The notes under the pieces were generated by a model. That model saw nothing but the letters and a program-made list of their open reading frames with translations, searched no databases and had not been told where the DNA came from. Positions 1-11,433 of a DNA stretch of 64,000 bases are shown piece after piece. The position numbers and the translations under genes are program-made. How positions within the stretch are numbered: position 1 is the first letter of the stretch; each line of letters starts with the position of its first letter. This DNA comes from Avena insularis (Eukaryota > Streptophyta > Magnoliopsida > Poales > Poaceae), in NCBI GenBank assembly GCA_023614405.1, contig CM042686.1, positions 471,480,740 through 471,544,739 of the forward strand, in the 5' to 3' direction.

Positions 1-2
1 TA

Positions 3-935
3 TCTATCTCTGATGCTGAAACTAAAAGTGGTAATGAAGAAAATGAAGTTCCTAATGAAGAAAAAGTTGAAGAAGAACCTGAAAACCACACTAAGAATAC
101 TAAATACACCAAAGAAGATTTTATTGCTAAGAAACATGGTAGGGAAAGAGAACCTTGGGTCCAAAAACCTATGCCTTTCCCTGATAAGAAACACAAGTCA
201 AAGGAAGATGAACACTATAATAAGTTTTGTGAGTGGATGAAGCCTTTATTCTTGCAAATTCCTTTGCCTGATGCTATTAAATTGCCTCCTTACTCAAAGT
301 ATATGAAGGACATTGTCTCGAATAAAAGGAAGATCCCTAATGAAGAAATTTCTACTTTGCTTGCTAATTATTCCTTCAATGGTAAGGTTCCTAAGAAACT
401 TGGAGACCCAGGGATTCCAACTATCCCTTGCTCTATTAAGAACAGTTATGTTAGAACTGCTTTGTGTGATTTGGGAGCTGGAGTTAGTGTTATGCCTTTC
501 TCTCTCTATAAGAGGCTTCAACTTGAAAAATTAATACCAACTGATATATCTTTGCAAATGGCTGATAAATCTACCACTATTCCTGTGGGTATATGTGAGG
601 ATGTACCAGTTCAGGTGGCTCACAATTGCTTGATATTAACTGATTTTGTTGTGCTTGAAATGCCTGAAGATGATAATATGTCTATTATTCTTGGGAGACC
701 TTTTCTTAATACTGCAGGAGCTGTTATTAATTGTAATCAAGGAAAGGTGACCTTCAATGTTAATGACAAGGAACATACTGTCTATTTCCCCAAGAAGATT
801 GAAATGACTTATGGTTTGAATTCAATTGAACATGTTGAGGGCATTCAAGTTGGAGCAATATATTGTCCCATACCAAGAGAAAAATTTGAAACTATTATGA
901 TTGGGACTATTGCTATCAAGGTTGAGGTAACATAA
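3..935 (+). CDS. gag-protease C-terminal part, element A
   Basis: One frame is open from the window edge to a stop at 933-935 (310 codons), so this is the C-terminal part of a longer protein. The first 55 residues are Glu/Lys/Asn-rich gag tail. A pepsin-like retroviral protease fold follows: the active-site segment reads ALCDLGAGVSVMP (about 460-495), where the usual D-S/T-G triad appears as D-L-G-A, the form common in plant Athila proteases. The C-terminal ILGRPFLNTAGAVI segment (about 688-725) is the flap/second conserved block. Pol does not follow. The absence of any stop in 310 codons contrasts with the broken pol genes elsewhere in the window. Identification as gag-protease is firm; activity is unknown. 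Confidence 0.85.
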   Translation, partial: SISDAETKSGNEENEVPNEEKVEEEPENHTKNTKYTKEDFIAKKHGREREPWVQKPMPFPDKKHKSKEDEHYNKFCEWMKPLFLQIPLPDAIKLPPYSKYMKDIVSNKRKIPNEEISTLLANYSFNGKVPKKLGDPGIPTIPCSIKNSYVRTALCDLGAGVSVMPFSLYKRLQLEKLIPTDISLQMADKSTTIPVGICEDVPVQVAHNCLILTDFVVLEMPEDDNMSIILGRPFLNTAGAVINCNQGKVTFNVNDKEHTVYFPKKIEMTYGLNSIEHVEGIQVGAIYCPIPREKFETIMIGTIAIKVEVT

Positions 936-3730
936 TCATTAGTGGAATACAAAGTTTTGTCTCATATTGAATTGTTTTGGTAGCAAGAACTGATCAACCT
1001 TGTTAACAAAAGGATTTCATTGAACAAAACAATGTTTTCACCATGATTATCTCCACTTACTTCTATTCTATCCATTTTAGTTTTTCTCTATGCCTAACTT
1101 AAAGGCGTTAAAGAAAAGTACTTATTGGGAGATAACCCAAAAGTTTTAGATGAGTCTTGGAAGTTATTGCTTCAGTAATAACCGCTCCTTCTCCTTTTTA
1201 TTTGCTTTTTGTGCCAAGAGTAACCTCTAATGAGAGAGAAGTAATGATTGGGAAAGTTGTTGTCCCGAAACAGATTTCTGTGCTTCACCGTAAAAATTCG
1301 TGTAAAATCTCTAAACGTCTTTTTGAGGCGCGAATTTTTGTGCTTCTGCCCCAGGTTGTTATCTAACTTTCGTTAGTTAAACACTTTTCGATTTGAGCAA
1401 CAGAAGGTCTTCGAAAAAATTCGTCTTTACCTGCTGGTCTGTTTTGACAGATTTCTGCCATTTTCTGCATTTGCTTCTTGTTGGTCCCTTTTTGAGTTCT
1501 TTTGGGGAATTGAGCTTTTTGAGGGAAGTGATACAGTAGCTAGTGTTCTAATGGAAGTTTATTTGGTGTTAGAACTGAACCTTAAGACTTATTTATCTTG
1601 AGTGCACTAATGTTGCTAATAAAGATTGTGTGAAGTTTTGTATGAAGGAAAAATTTCAGGTGTATGGAAGGAATGAGTAATGAGATGAAGGATGGACTAA
1701 AGCTCAAGCTTGGGGATGCCACGCGTGTCACCCCAAAAAATATTCAAGAAGTGCAAGCGTCAAAGTTTGGGGATTCCCAAGGCATCCACCTCTTCATCAA
1801 TAAAAATCCCAGGTTTCTTCCAAACACTTCATTTTTATTGTGTCATGCATAGTTGTGTTATTCTTGGAGCATCTTATTTTTTGTTTTCGTTTTGGTTTTT
1901 AGTTTGCGTGGTTTTCTTAGTTTGCTGAATAAATTGGTTGGACCTCCTCTTTCATACATTGGTGTTCAAGTAGTTTGGTTTGGATTGGAAAAGAGTAGGA
2001 AGCTTAAGTGGCAAAGAGAGCTTGTTTTTGACTGTGGCCTATGCTTTGTCATGCCATGCTTGATATTGTTTTGGCTTTATGCTTAGTATTATTTGCTGTA
2101 GCATGACTTGTTATAAACAATTGAGATTGCTTAATGTGCCTTGGATGAATCATGCGTTGTTTTAGCATATTAAAGCATAGTATAGTGGTATTCTCCTTTG
2201 ATGCTTTATTTGGATTGACTTGGCACATGCTCACAGCATGTTATGACTATCCCAAGTCACCATAAGCCTTTATGATCCTTTAGTTTTCAACTTGTAGTAT
2301 CACTTTATGCTTTGATCAATGATGTTTTGTCGCTCTGCATGATTATGGCCATTATTGCTCTCTCCTTTGTCGCTCCCTTACTATTGCTAGCCTTCACTTT
2401 CACTGAGTATGTTTTACTCAAGTTTCCAACTCCCTAAACCAAATATTTCCAAAGTGTCCACCATACCTACCCATTAGCATCATTTGCTACCTCCGTGCAT
2501 ATTCAATATGCCCGAATAAAATGTTTACTTGTTATGAGAAAGTTAGTTAGTAAAGCTCTCACGAACTTGATGGCACACTTTATTTTCTTGCACTTAATAA
2601 ACCTGAACCATTGCGTCCTTCTTTCTTGTGCATATTCTTGCGCTTTATGAGTTGAAGTTAGCAGAACCATGTATCATGGGGATCGCTTTCAACGCTTCAT
2701 CGGTACTTTGTACCTAGTTGATATCATGTTCTTTTGCTTATGGATCCCGGCGGTGTGAAATAAAAGTGGAACTTGTAAGATCATGGGGTTTGTATGTATG
2801 TTAGAGAAACGCCTGGGCCACTAGCCTAAGCCATGCCTAATCATGGTGGAAACTTGCAGCATAACCATAATGAGCATTCTATGAAGCATCCTCAATAAAA
2901 ATCTATGCACATAGTAAATAAAAAGATCGCTGAGATGCTCATTGTCTGCTTGCCTTGTCATTTTGATTATGGGATAGCTCCTGTATCATGTGCAAGGGGT
3001 ACCCCGTTGGCGGTTCTCTATGATACGTATATACTTATGATGACAAGAGCTTACTTGTGACTGAAGTTGAGTAGCATGAGGATCAGTCTTCGTAAGTAAG
3101 GGACATGAGACTTCGATTTATAACTTGTCAAGCATATCCTCTTAGTTGTGTCACTTTAACCTTAACCATTTAAATATGCTTATGACAGGGGCAATGAGAG
3201 CTCAAAGCTAATGAGTACCATACTTTCAGCATTTGGAAGCCTTTCAAACTTTTCAAAACCTGTTCATTTCCTTGTTGAGTCTCCACACATTCTATCAGCA
3301 CTTTCTTGAGAGCATAGTGGCCATTCTTAATTCTATGTGCATTGTCCCAAGACTTGTTGATTGATGCATACCTTGATATTGCTTGTTTTAAACTACTTGT
3401 ATCTAGTCACTCTTGTAAACTTTGAAGGTGTCCTATGCATTTATGTTTGCTACTCTATGAGGGACAAGATGAATGCCACTATGATATGTTTTCTTTATGT
3501 GAAACAAACAAACGTCTTGCAAAGCATTGTTATTCATGAATCTTTTGTTTGTGCCTCTTCATGTTGCATCATAGTTTCTTTGTCTTATTGCTAGAACTTT
3601 GTCTTTTATGTTATGATTGAAGTACTATGATCCCAGTTTTGAATGTTTTACAAATGGTTTGATAAGTTTATGATGGTGCATGTCACCTCAAAAATTATTC
3701 TTTCTTTTTATCACTTACCTACTCAAGGAC
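936..3730 (+). other. Non-coding 3' internal region of element A
   Basis: About 2.8 kb with no long reading frame, AT-rich, between the protease stop and the purine tract, where autonomous relatives carry pol. Long stretches match 29668-32352 in element D; for example both contain TTAAAGGCGTTAAAGAAAAG (1100 and 29695) and the same run of short T-rich blocks after it. The conservation between two copies shows it is a standard part of this family. I see no gene, tRNA or promoter in it. Confidence 0.75.
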
Positions 3731-3755
3731 GAGCAGGAGTTAAGCTTGGGGATGT
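3731..3755 (+). promoter_or_regulatory. Polypurine tract of element A
   Basis: AGTTAAGCTTGGGGATGT lies directly before the TGATACATTG start of the 3' LTR. The same tract precedes the 3' LTR of element D (32353-32377). In this class of elements the purine run primes plus-strand DNA synthesis. Only position and composition support the call. Confidence 0.7.
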
Positions 3756-5179
3756 TGATACATTGCAAATGTATCTATAATTTTTAATGCTCCATGCTTG
3801 GTTTTATCCACTTTCTTGTGTTTTGTCCACACTTTGGAGTACTTTTCATATGATTTCTTGGACTAACCTATAAACAAGAGCCACGATTGCACATTTTCTG
3901 CTGTTTTTGGTTCCAAGAAAGTCAGAAAATGAATATTCTCGGAATTGGACGGGACAAAAGCCAAAGTGCCTATTTTTCCAGAAGACTCCAGGATCCAGAA
4001 TACGAGACGGAGGAGGGCCAGGGGCTGGCCACCCCCTCAGGCGTGGGCTGGGCCTGGCCGCACTAGGGCATGGTGTGGTGGCCCGAGGAACCCCCTCGGT
4101 CTCCCTCTTCGCCTATAAGAAGCCTTCTGACCTAAAACCTCTAGGGGGGTCGACGTTTTTCCAGAAGGAGTTCCGCTCCGCCGCCACCACCAGATTCTAT
4201 GAAATAGCACCAGAAACTCCGTTCTGGCACCCTGCCGAGATGGGGAATTAGAGGAGATCATCGCCATCATCATCACCATCGCTTCTCCATCGACCATCCA
4301 TGTTTCCCCATCTATGAGTGAGTAATCCCCCGCTGTAGGTTATGGGGATGGTAGGGATTGGATGAGATCGTTCGTGTAATGGCATCAGATTGTTAGGGCA
4401 TGGTGCCTAGTATCTTTTATTAGTGCTTTATGACTTTGTTGCGACTTGTTGTGCTTAATGCTTGTCATTAGGGCCTGAGTGCCATGATTTCAGATCAGAA
4501 CATGTTATTGATTCATTATGATAGTTTTGTTTATGGTCTTATCTACAAGTTGTATACACATGTTGTTGTCTGGAACCTATGGCCCCGAAGTGACAGAAAT
4601 TGGGATAACCGGAAGGGAATGGCTTTGATGTGAGGATCACATGTGTTCACGGAGTGTTAATGCCTTGCTCCCGTGCTCTATTAAAAGGAGCACCTTAATT
4701 GCCAGTAGTTCCCTAGAGGCCCCGCTGCAAACAGGCTGGCAGGACAAAAGATGGTGTGCAAGTTCTCATTACGAGCACGTATGACTATATATGGAACACA
4801 TGCCTAGGATTGTCTAGTACTTGGATGCTTTATCTTATTTATCTGCAATTGCCCTATGATCTGATTTCTATGTGAATTGTCTTATCCATGCAACGCCCGT
4901 CCATCCATCCCTATGCCTACCCCACTCGAATCCCACTGTTTACTGCTTTTGTTACTACTGTCTTTGCTTTACTACTGCTGTTACTTTACTATTCCTACTA
5001 CAAAACTGTTGGTTTTGATAAACTGTTGTGAGCAAGATTGTTTCCAGGTGCAGCTGAATTTACAACTCAGTTGTTAAGGCTTATAAATATTCTTTGGCTC
5101 CCCTTGTGTCGAATCAATAAATTGGGTTTCACTTCCCTCAAAAATACTGCGATACACCCCCTATACTTGTGGGTCATCA
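3756..5179 (+). repeat. 3' LTR of element A (1424 bp)
   Basis: Begins TGATACATTGCAAATGTATC just after the purine tract and ends GGGTCATCA. The first 500 bp resemble the element D LTRs; the second half (from about 4240) does not. A TATA-like CCTATAAGA is at about 4112. The sequence on the right (5180 onward) reads in frame as LINE ORF1, which fixes the boundary. The partner LTR is outside the window, so no age can be estimated. Confidence 0.85.
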
Positions 5180-5339
5180 GGTGCAAGAAGTGAAGACACG
5201 ATCTCTTGAAGGGAATCTACATACTTTTTAGTTCTCATATCTCGGCGATTGGCAGCGTGTGATGGATGGAGGACTATGGGTCTTCCACGACAATCATGTG
5301 ATAATTCAAGCGCTTAACATGCTCCTAATGGTTCCACCT
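5180..5339 (+). pseudogene. DUF4283-type LINE ORF1, N-terminal piece (interrupted)
   Basis: From 5181 one frame reads VQEVKTRSLEGNLHTF, a stop, then FSYLGDWQRVMDGG and WVFHDNHVIIQALN. This is the start of the DUF4283 domain of plant LINE gag-like ORF1 proteins, whose consensus has a Leu-Gly-Asp-Trp..Val-Met block. The continuation (IWIQIHDLPIGYAP) is at 9888 onward. Element A adjoins on the left, and the LINE at 5340-9846 separates the two halves. It is decayed (stop at about 5232) and is the oldest sequence layer visible here. It could be a captured domain in a former host gene, but ORF1 of a dead LINE is more likely. Confidence 0.7.
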
Positions 5340-5464
5340 TAGCCTCGCCGTGCTAGCCTTCACCGCCGGTGATCTCCCTCTCCGGCGTCCATCTCCTCCT
5401 TCTATTCCAATCATTATTTTCCCTCCTCCTCACCTACCTACCTATCTCTTGTTGGTAGTTTTCC

Positions 5465-6009
5465 ATGGAGGATTTGGCCAGCTCTTGGAAGGTTTCTTAC
5501 ACTGGTGCTTCGGAGGATGGCAAGTTTCTTGAGTGTTCATTGGTTTTTTGGCCTTCTAGGAATTGGTTGGTGCTGAACAATGCAAAAGGTTTTGCTCTGG
5601 AAGGTAGAGAATTCCTGAAGGGTGAAAGTTTCAACATCGGCACAGTGGGGGAAAGTAATATTTTGACTGAAATTCAAAGAACTTCCAACTCACCTGTTAC
5701 CCCTATACGGAAGAGGAGGGGAAACTCCAATCTTGTTGAAAATGAGGTTGTTGAGGAAGGAATTGAGAAGAGGCTCCTGAAAAAAGCAAGATTGTTGAAA
5801 AAGTGAAGGTGGCACCAGGGCCAAGAACCTCTTCATCCACTGCTGGTAGAGGAAAAGGACCTTTAGCAAACTCTGACAAGGTCATGGAAAAAAGAATGCT
5901 TCTGTTGGAGATGGCTCTCAGCATCACAAGAAACTACCCAAGAAATAATCTTAATGTATTGCATCTTTTATTATCAGGGGGGTGGCAGGAATTCTTTATG
6001 TTGTCCTAG
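5465..6009 (+). pseudogene. LINE ORF1 remnant
   Basis: An ATG at 5465 opens 113 codons beginning MEDLASSWKVSYTG, then a stop at about 5804. A related basic/Ala-rich tail continues in another frame (5803-6009: VAPGPRTSSSTAGRGKGP). The position, immediately upstream of an L1-type ORF2 and after a GC-rich leader, argues for ORF1, the nucleic-acid-binding protein. No DUF4283 core and no CCHC knuckle are visible, so the middle has probably been deleted. Identification is mainly by context. Confidence 0.5.
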
Positions 6010-6176
6010 GGACTGTAATAGACCTATACACTACTGTTTTTTGATGTCCTTTTTCCTTCTGTGGTTGATGAGATGGTTCTCTAACTTTGTTGAAAGATCA
6101 TATCTCTGCCATGATATTTTCCCTGTCTGGGAGTATATTTTGCTTCCCAACATAGTAACACATCACACTCATATTT

Positions 6177-6935
6177 ATGGATAATACAAGAAGTTGGAAA
6201 ATTATGAACTGGAATATTAGAGGAATAAACTCTGAAAAAAGTGGGTAGCCTTACTTGATAAAATTGATGAATCAGGATGTGATATCATTTGCCTGCAAGA
6301 AACAAAAAGAGAAAGCTTTGATCTGGATTACATAAAGAAATTTTGTCCCAAGAAATTCAATAAGTTTGAGTTTTTACCATCAGTTGGTGCCTCTGGTGGA
6401 ATTATTACCATTTGGAATGGGGCTTTATTTAGTGGGGACTTGGACTTTAAAAATGATTTCTCTATCTCCATCAAGTTCCACTCCAACTTATCCAATGAGA
6501 CCTGGTACCTTACCAATTACTATGGCCCCTGTGACCCACACAGGAAAGCCTCTTTCATTCAGTGGTTTCATCATATTGATTTTAATGATGGTGTGGACTG
6601 GCTTGTGGTGGGAGATTTTAATCTAACAAGACAACCTTCTAATAGAAACAAAGGTGGAGGAGATTTCAATGATATGTTACTTTTTAATGAAGCTATAAGT
6701 AATCTTGGACTGATTGAACTACCTCTGAAAGGGAAAACGTTTACATGGAGTAATATGCAAAAGGACCCACTTCTCGAAAGACTGGATTGGTTCTTCACCT
6801 CAAGCTCTTGGACTTCTTATTATCCATCAACCTTTGTTTACCCTCTTATCAGGCCTACATCTGATCATACTCCATGTATTATTAACATTGGCACCAAAAT
6901 TCCTAGAGCAAGATTTTTTAGATTTACTGGCTGCA
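6177..6935 (+). pseudogene. LINE ORF2 part 1: AP endonuclease domain
   Basis: ORF2 starts at 6177 (MDNTRSWKIMNWNIRGIN). MNWNIRG is the first conserved block of the APE-type endonuclease of plant L1 elements; CLQETKRE (about 6293) carries the metal-binding Glu, WLVVGDFNLTR (about 6600) the Asp/Asn pair and SDHTPCI (about 6860) the catalytic His. A one-base loss in an A run at about 6236 makes the frame hit TAG, and a second shift at about 6935 separates this from RT. The enzyme would nick target DNA for target-primed reverse transcription. The catalytic residues are still visible although the frame is broken. Confidence 0.85.
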
Positions 6936-8850
6936 ACACAGTGATTTTATTGGCATTGTTCAAAATGCTTGGAACATACCAGTGGCCTATCATGACAGTG
7001 CAAATAATATAAATGCCAAGCTTAAAAATGTTAGAAGAGGACTAAAACTTTGGGCAAAGAACCTTCCTTGTCTCAAACAATTGATTGACAAGGTTAATCT
7101 GGTCATTGAACTTCTGGATAATTTTGAAGAATATAGATGCCTGAACATTCTTGAATGGAACTTGAGAGATATTCTGAAGTCTCATGTCATTACTTTGTTG
7201 CAAAATCAAAAGTCATATTGGAAGCAAAGGGGGAAGATTAAATGGGTCAAGCTTGGAGATGGAAATACAAAATTCTTTCACTCAAAGGCAACTATCAATT
7301 ATAGACATAATTACATATCTGCTCTCAAGAACGCTAATCAAGCTGAAATCTCTGATCATGAGGGTAAAGCTGCTTTATTATGGACTGCTTTCAAAAATAG
7401 AATGGGCACTTCTGATAATACCACTATGCATTTTAACCTGGAGGATTTCTTTGGAGATGGAATGAGGTCAAACTTAAGAGAAAATTTGGAAGCCCCTTTT
7501 CTAGACAAAGAAATTGATGATGTAGTGAAGGAACTTCCCAATGACAAGTCTCCTAGACCAGATGGCTTTAATAATGAGTTCATTAAATGCTATTGGCCTA
7601 TAATTGGTAAGGACATAAAAAAGATGATTCATTATTTCTATGATGATAAAATCTCTCTTGAGAGCATCAACTCCTCTTTCATCACACTGATTCCTAAAAA
7701 GAGTTGCCCTGAGACTCCATCTGACTTCAGACCCATACCTCTTCTCAATAGTGTGTTAAAGATCATCACTAAAATCCTGGCAAACAGATTGCATAAGATT
7801 ATTTTAAAACTTGTCCATAAAAATCAATATGGATTTCTTCAACAAAGATCCATTCAGGATTTCCTTGGCTGGGGGTTTGAATATCTATTACAATGTCATC
7901 AATCAAAAGAGGAGATTCTTGTTCTAAAACTAGACTTTGAAAAGGCTTTTGACATGATTGAACATAATGCATTATTTGAGATTCTCAAGGCTAGAGGATT
8001 TGGAGAAAGATGGATAAAATGGATTCAACTATTATTTAGTTCTGGCACTTCATCTGTTTTGCTGAATGGTATTCCTGGGAAAAAAATTACTGCAAAAGAG
8101 GAGTCAGACAAGGTGACCCATTATCACCACTGTTGTTTGTCCTTGCTGATGATTTGCTTCAAACCATCTTGAATAAGGCAATGAATTAGAATTTAATCTC
8201 TGCACCTCTCAACTGCCCTGCATGCCCTGACTATCTTGTAATTCAATGCTGATGACACACTCCTGATTATGAAAGCTGATGCCAAAGAATTACTTTGCCT
8301 AAAATCTATTCTAAACACCTTCTCTGATTCAACTGGGCTGAAAGTCAATTATCAGAAATCAAGTTTGATTCCCATCAACATGGACAGTGAAAGAGTGGAT
8401 CACTTTGCAAAAACCCTGAATTGTCTAAAAGGTACTTTTCCTTTTACATATCTTGGTCTACCTTTAGGTCTGACCAAGCCCTCTTTAGAATATTTCATAC
8501 CAATGGTTCAAAGGGTGGAAAAGAGACTAAGTGGAATTGCCAACTTCCTCAATTATGGTGGTAAACTTGAAATGGTTAAGTCAGTTCTATCCTCCTTACC
8601 AATGTTCTGGGATACCACCAACTATCAAGAATCAATTGATCAAATATTTCAAACACTGCTTATGGAGAAAAAAGGCTCTAAAAGTGCTGATGTTCAAGCT
8701 AAAGGCTCTGCTCTTGTGGCTTGGGACAAAATCTGTAGGCCAAAAAATCAAGGAGGATTAGGTGTCCTTAATATAACTATCCAGAACAATGCATTACTGC
8801 TAATTTTTTTAATAAGTTTTATAATGACAATGACATTCCTTGGGTGAAAC
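6936..8850 (+). pseudogene. LINE ORF2 part 2: reverse transcriptase domain
   Basis: Long open segments 6982-8172 and 8269-8847 contain the RT blocks in order: linker with [69 protein letters not shown] (first catalytic Asp), then in a shifted frame [16 protein letters not shown]. The YADD box has lost two bases: the DNA at about 8246-8260 reads ...ATTCAATGCTGATGACACA, leaving only ADD in frame with what follows. FTYLGLPLG and KSVLSSLPMFW lie downstream. A frameshift near 8800 links to the last segment. This is a plant L1-clade RT, inactive through the damaged YADD box and an upstream stop at about 8187. Confidence 0.85.
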
Positions 8851-9800
8851 TGGTGAAAAGTTCTTATTATGTGGATGGTTCTGTTCCTAGTCATCACTTA
8901 GAAGGCTCTTTCTGGTGGAGATCTCATCTCAAGCTAATTGATACCTACAAGGCCATGGCTAGAGGAAACCTGGGTAATGGTGATTCCATTCTATTCTGGA
9001 CTGATCTTTGGGAGGATCAGTGTCTTCATCACAAATCCCCTCATTTGCTATCCTTTGCAAAAAATACAAACTTGACTATAAAAGAACTGGTACAAACTGA
9101 GTTCCTAGAAGATTTGTTTCACTTACCTTTATCTCAACAAGCCTTCAACAAGTTTGAGCAGATGGAAATGATTTGTCAGCAAGCTTTGGTAAAGATTCAA
9201 GAAGGCAGAAAGGATAGTTGGTCCTACATTTGGGGAAATAACAAGTTCACATCGCAAAAAGCTTATAAAGTCATGGTTGGGTATCAACCTACTCCCCCAC
9301 ACTTCACATGGATTTGGAGTACCTCCTGTCAACCGAAACATAAGTTCTTTTTTTGGTTATTACTTCAAGACCGTCTGAACATAAGGAATCTTCTTAGAAG
9401 GAAAAATATGCAACTCCAGTCATATTCATGTGCTGTCATGGAATGCTCACAAGAAGAAACTCTACCTCATTTGTTTTGGACATGTCCCTTTGCTGAAAAT
9501 TGTTGGGACTTTATTTGCCCACAAAGACACAGGGGACTATCAGTTTTTGAGGCCATTGAAGATATTATAGAGAAACTACAATTACCCTTTGCTATGGAAA
9601 TCATCATTCTAGCAGCTTGGGGGATTTGGATTATCAGAAACAATAAGATTTTGAATAATCAAAGGCCTAATTTCAACAGTTGGAAGGCAATTTATAAGGA
9701 AGAACTAAGATGGATTAGCTTTATAATTAAAAGAAACCTTGCTGAAAACTTCAAAGCTTGGCTTCAATCTCAGACTTATATGTCTTTTTTTATTTTTTAG
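8844..9800 (+). pseudogene. LINE ORF2 part 3: C-terminal zinc-binding (zf-RVT) region
   Basis: Open for 318 codons. The segment WSTSCQPKHKFFFWLLLQDRL, then C-x4-C..H..W..CPFAENCW (about 9310-9510) is the zf-RVT domain found at the C terminus of grass L1 ORF2 proteins. It is followed by AAWGIWIIRNNKI, typical of the ORF2 tail. No RNase H domain is seen, as usual for this group. It joins the RT part through a frameshift at about 8800. The stop at 9798-9800 is followed by a 46-base 3' end. Confidence 0.8.
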
Positions 9801-9846
9801 TGAGATCTTTGTAAATCAGATTGTTTACACCTTACAAATATAAAAA

Positions 9847-10287
9847 TTGCAGTGGCTTTGGCTCACTGTTTATCCTCAAAAAAAGATATATGGATTCAGA
9901 TCCATGATCTCCCTATTGGATATGCTCCGATGCTTAAATACCTACCCTCGAAGTTGGGTGTTTGGATACATTCTGAAGGGATTTCTAATCACTTTGAGGG
10001 AGATTTCTATAGAATTCGTGTTAAGCTGGATGTGACAAAGCCATTGAAGACTATTGTTTTGGTGATCAGAGCTGGTCATAGAGAATTGTTCCTGGTTAAA
10101 TATGAGACATTTACTAACTGGTTTCAAGTATGTGTGCATATAGGACACGAGTATAAGGATCATGGTGATGGTTTGCAACCCTAGAGGCTCTGGTTTTCAA
10201 AAACCTGCATGCAACATGGACTACGAGAGGAGGTAGGGTACAATCGGGATGCTGTAGCGGTGGTGGTCATGGTAGAGGCATCTACCC
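9847..10287 (+). pseudogene. DUF4283-type LINE ORF1, C-terminal piece
   Basis: Continues the ORF1 interrupted at 5339. IWIQIHDLPIGYAPMLKYLP (about 9888) is the second half of DUF4283; FEGDFYRIRVKLDVTKPLK (about 9995) follows, then the knuckle WFQVCVHIGHEYKDHGDG (about 10118-10172). The first Cys of the knuckle is Phe. A stop at about 10182 and a shift lead to EALVFKNLHATW and a Gly/Arg-rich patch. This is family-typical order for plant LINE ORF1. It is decayed and not expressed as a whole protein. Confidence 0.7.
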
Positions 10288-10617
10288 AGGAAGGGTTTTA
10301 AATACCCGCGATGATGCCTTTGATGGTAATTATTGGTGATGGGTGGATTTAGGCATGTACCTCACATGGGCCTTAATCCACAATTCCTACCCATGCCTAT
10401 ATCTATGATCAAAGACCTGAAGGCATGCATCTAGAAGCTCTCGATCGACCTGAACTATGGGGCTACAAGATGGTTGTCTAGAGACCCCGAAGACCACACA
10501 CGCATACAAGGGAGGTCAAATATCAACTTGACATGCAAGCCAAGATGAAGACCTGATGTTGGTTGCGGCGGGATCATGAAAACTATCCTTCGTAGTTGGT
10601 GCACCAAGCAGGGGTGT
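10288..10617. other. Decayed flank of element B, no gene seen
   Basis: About 330 bases between the recognisable LINE ORF1 and the start of the element B LTR. Several stops occur in every frame. It is probably the rest of the old ORF1 or its 3' end, but I cannot prove this. The last five bases, GGTGT (10613-10617), would be the left target-site duplication of element B; the right copy is outside the window. Confidence 0.4.
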
Positions 10618-11431
10618 TGTTGGGGAGATAACCCCAGGTAGGGTCAAGCCAGGGTATAAAGGCGAGGTCTGCCGAGGTACAAGGAGGTCAAAGCAGGTGT
10701 TGGACGACATATCTTGAGGGCAACCGAGTTACGGTCGACCCGGCCCAAGTGGTGTTCACCCAACGTCACCTCGGTCGACATTAAGCATATGTCATCCCCT
10801 TCAATGTTGCATGTTTGTAGGTACCCTCAAGGCCGAGTTAACCAGGCATCAGTCGGGTTACTACTTGGCTTACAAGAGAAGGAAGGCATCTTCCATGGTC
10901 AGCACTTTTCTATCTCCACTCTACAGTGAGCCCAGAAGACAGAGCCAAGGACTGGCGATGCTGGCCGATAAAGGTGACATCGCTAGACCATTCTTAGTCG
11001 GATGACATGGTGCCACAGAGGCTTACGCCAGGGGCTCAGAGAAGCTTACGCCATGAGCTCTGGGCGGCTTATGAAGGGAAAATGGAGTGCACCATTTTGC
11101 TATTTTGGGAGGAGCATATTCTAGGAATATGCTCTCCACGTATGCCCTAACTGTAACCTGGCCTCCCCTTTATAAGGAGCACCAGGACCTCCTAGAGGAG
11201 GGATCGATCATTTGACTAAGGGAAGAACCCTAGAGAGAGGTGTGGGTAGTAGAGAAGTTCATCTTCCTCCTCCCCACGAGCAGCTTAAGGAGCATCTGTA
11301 AACACCATAGATCTTGAGAATAAGAACATCTGTGTGTGGATTCACCACACTATCCCTCTCTAGATTCCTCTAGCGCACTTAGGCCCCATCTTTAGCCTAT
11401 CCACGGCATCTGTCGTGACACCACCACAACA
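10618..11431 (+). repeat. 5' LTR of element B (814 bp)
   Basis: Starts TGTTGGGGAGATAACCCCAG and ends CACCACAACA; TGT..ACA termini, with the PBS starting two bases further on. It aligns along its length with the element E LTR at 52480-53273. A TATA box is at 11171. Only one LTR of B is in the window. Confidence 0.85.
11169..11178 (+). promoter_or_regulatory. TATA box in element B LTR
   Basis: TTTATAAGGA in the LTR, in the same relative place as TATATAAGG in the E LTR (52998). Conservation of position between two copies, and GC-rich sequence just upstream, support a core promoter. The transcription start is not determined. Confidence 0.55.
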
Positions 11432-11433
11432 GT

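Larger units (their letters stand above)
1..5179 (+). mobile_element. Element A: 3' part of a gag-protease-only Athila-like Ty3/gypsy element
   Basis: Runs from inside a gag-protease reading frame (3-935) through about 2.8 kb of non-coding internal sequence to a purine-rich tract and a complete 3' LTR ending TCA at 5179. There is no RT, RNase H or integrase between protease and LTR. Layout and sequence type match the non-autonomous Sabrina-like Athila relatives of pooid grasses; the family name is my inference. The 5' LTR and start of gag lie left of the window. The right flank (5180 onward) is a DUF4283 LINE ORF1 into which A inserted. Element D at 25945-33814 has the same architecture and a closely related 3' internal region. 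Confidence 0.85.
5340..9846 (+). mobile_element. L1-type LINE, near full length, inserted in an older LINE ORF1
   Basis: GC-rich 5' leader (about 5340-5464), an ORF1 remnant, a long ORF2 with endonuclease, RT and zinc-finger domains, and a short A-rich end (ACAAATATAAAAA, ending 9846). ORF2 domains are in the usual L1 order on the plus strand. The flanks are two halves of a DUF4283 ORF1, so this is an insertion of one LINE into another. I could not find a convincing target-site duplication, so both ends are accurate to only about 10-20 bases. At least five frameshifts or stops make it inactive. Confidence 0.8.

Noticed and set aside
4037..4297. Minus-strand 86-codon frame in the A LTR
   Set aside because: GC-rich LTR sequence opens several overlapping frames; no domain and not open in the D LTRs.
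9852..10287. A cellular DUF4283/zinc-knuckle gene
   Set aside because: Its other half is found at 5180-5339 with a stop, the order matches LINE ORF1, and the first knuckle Cys is lost.
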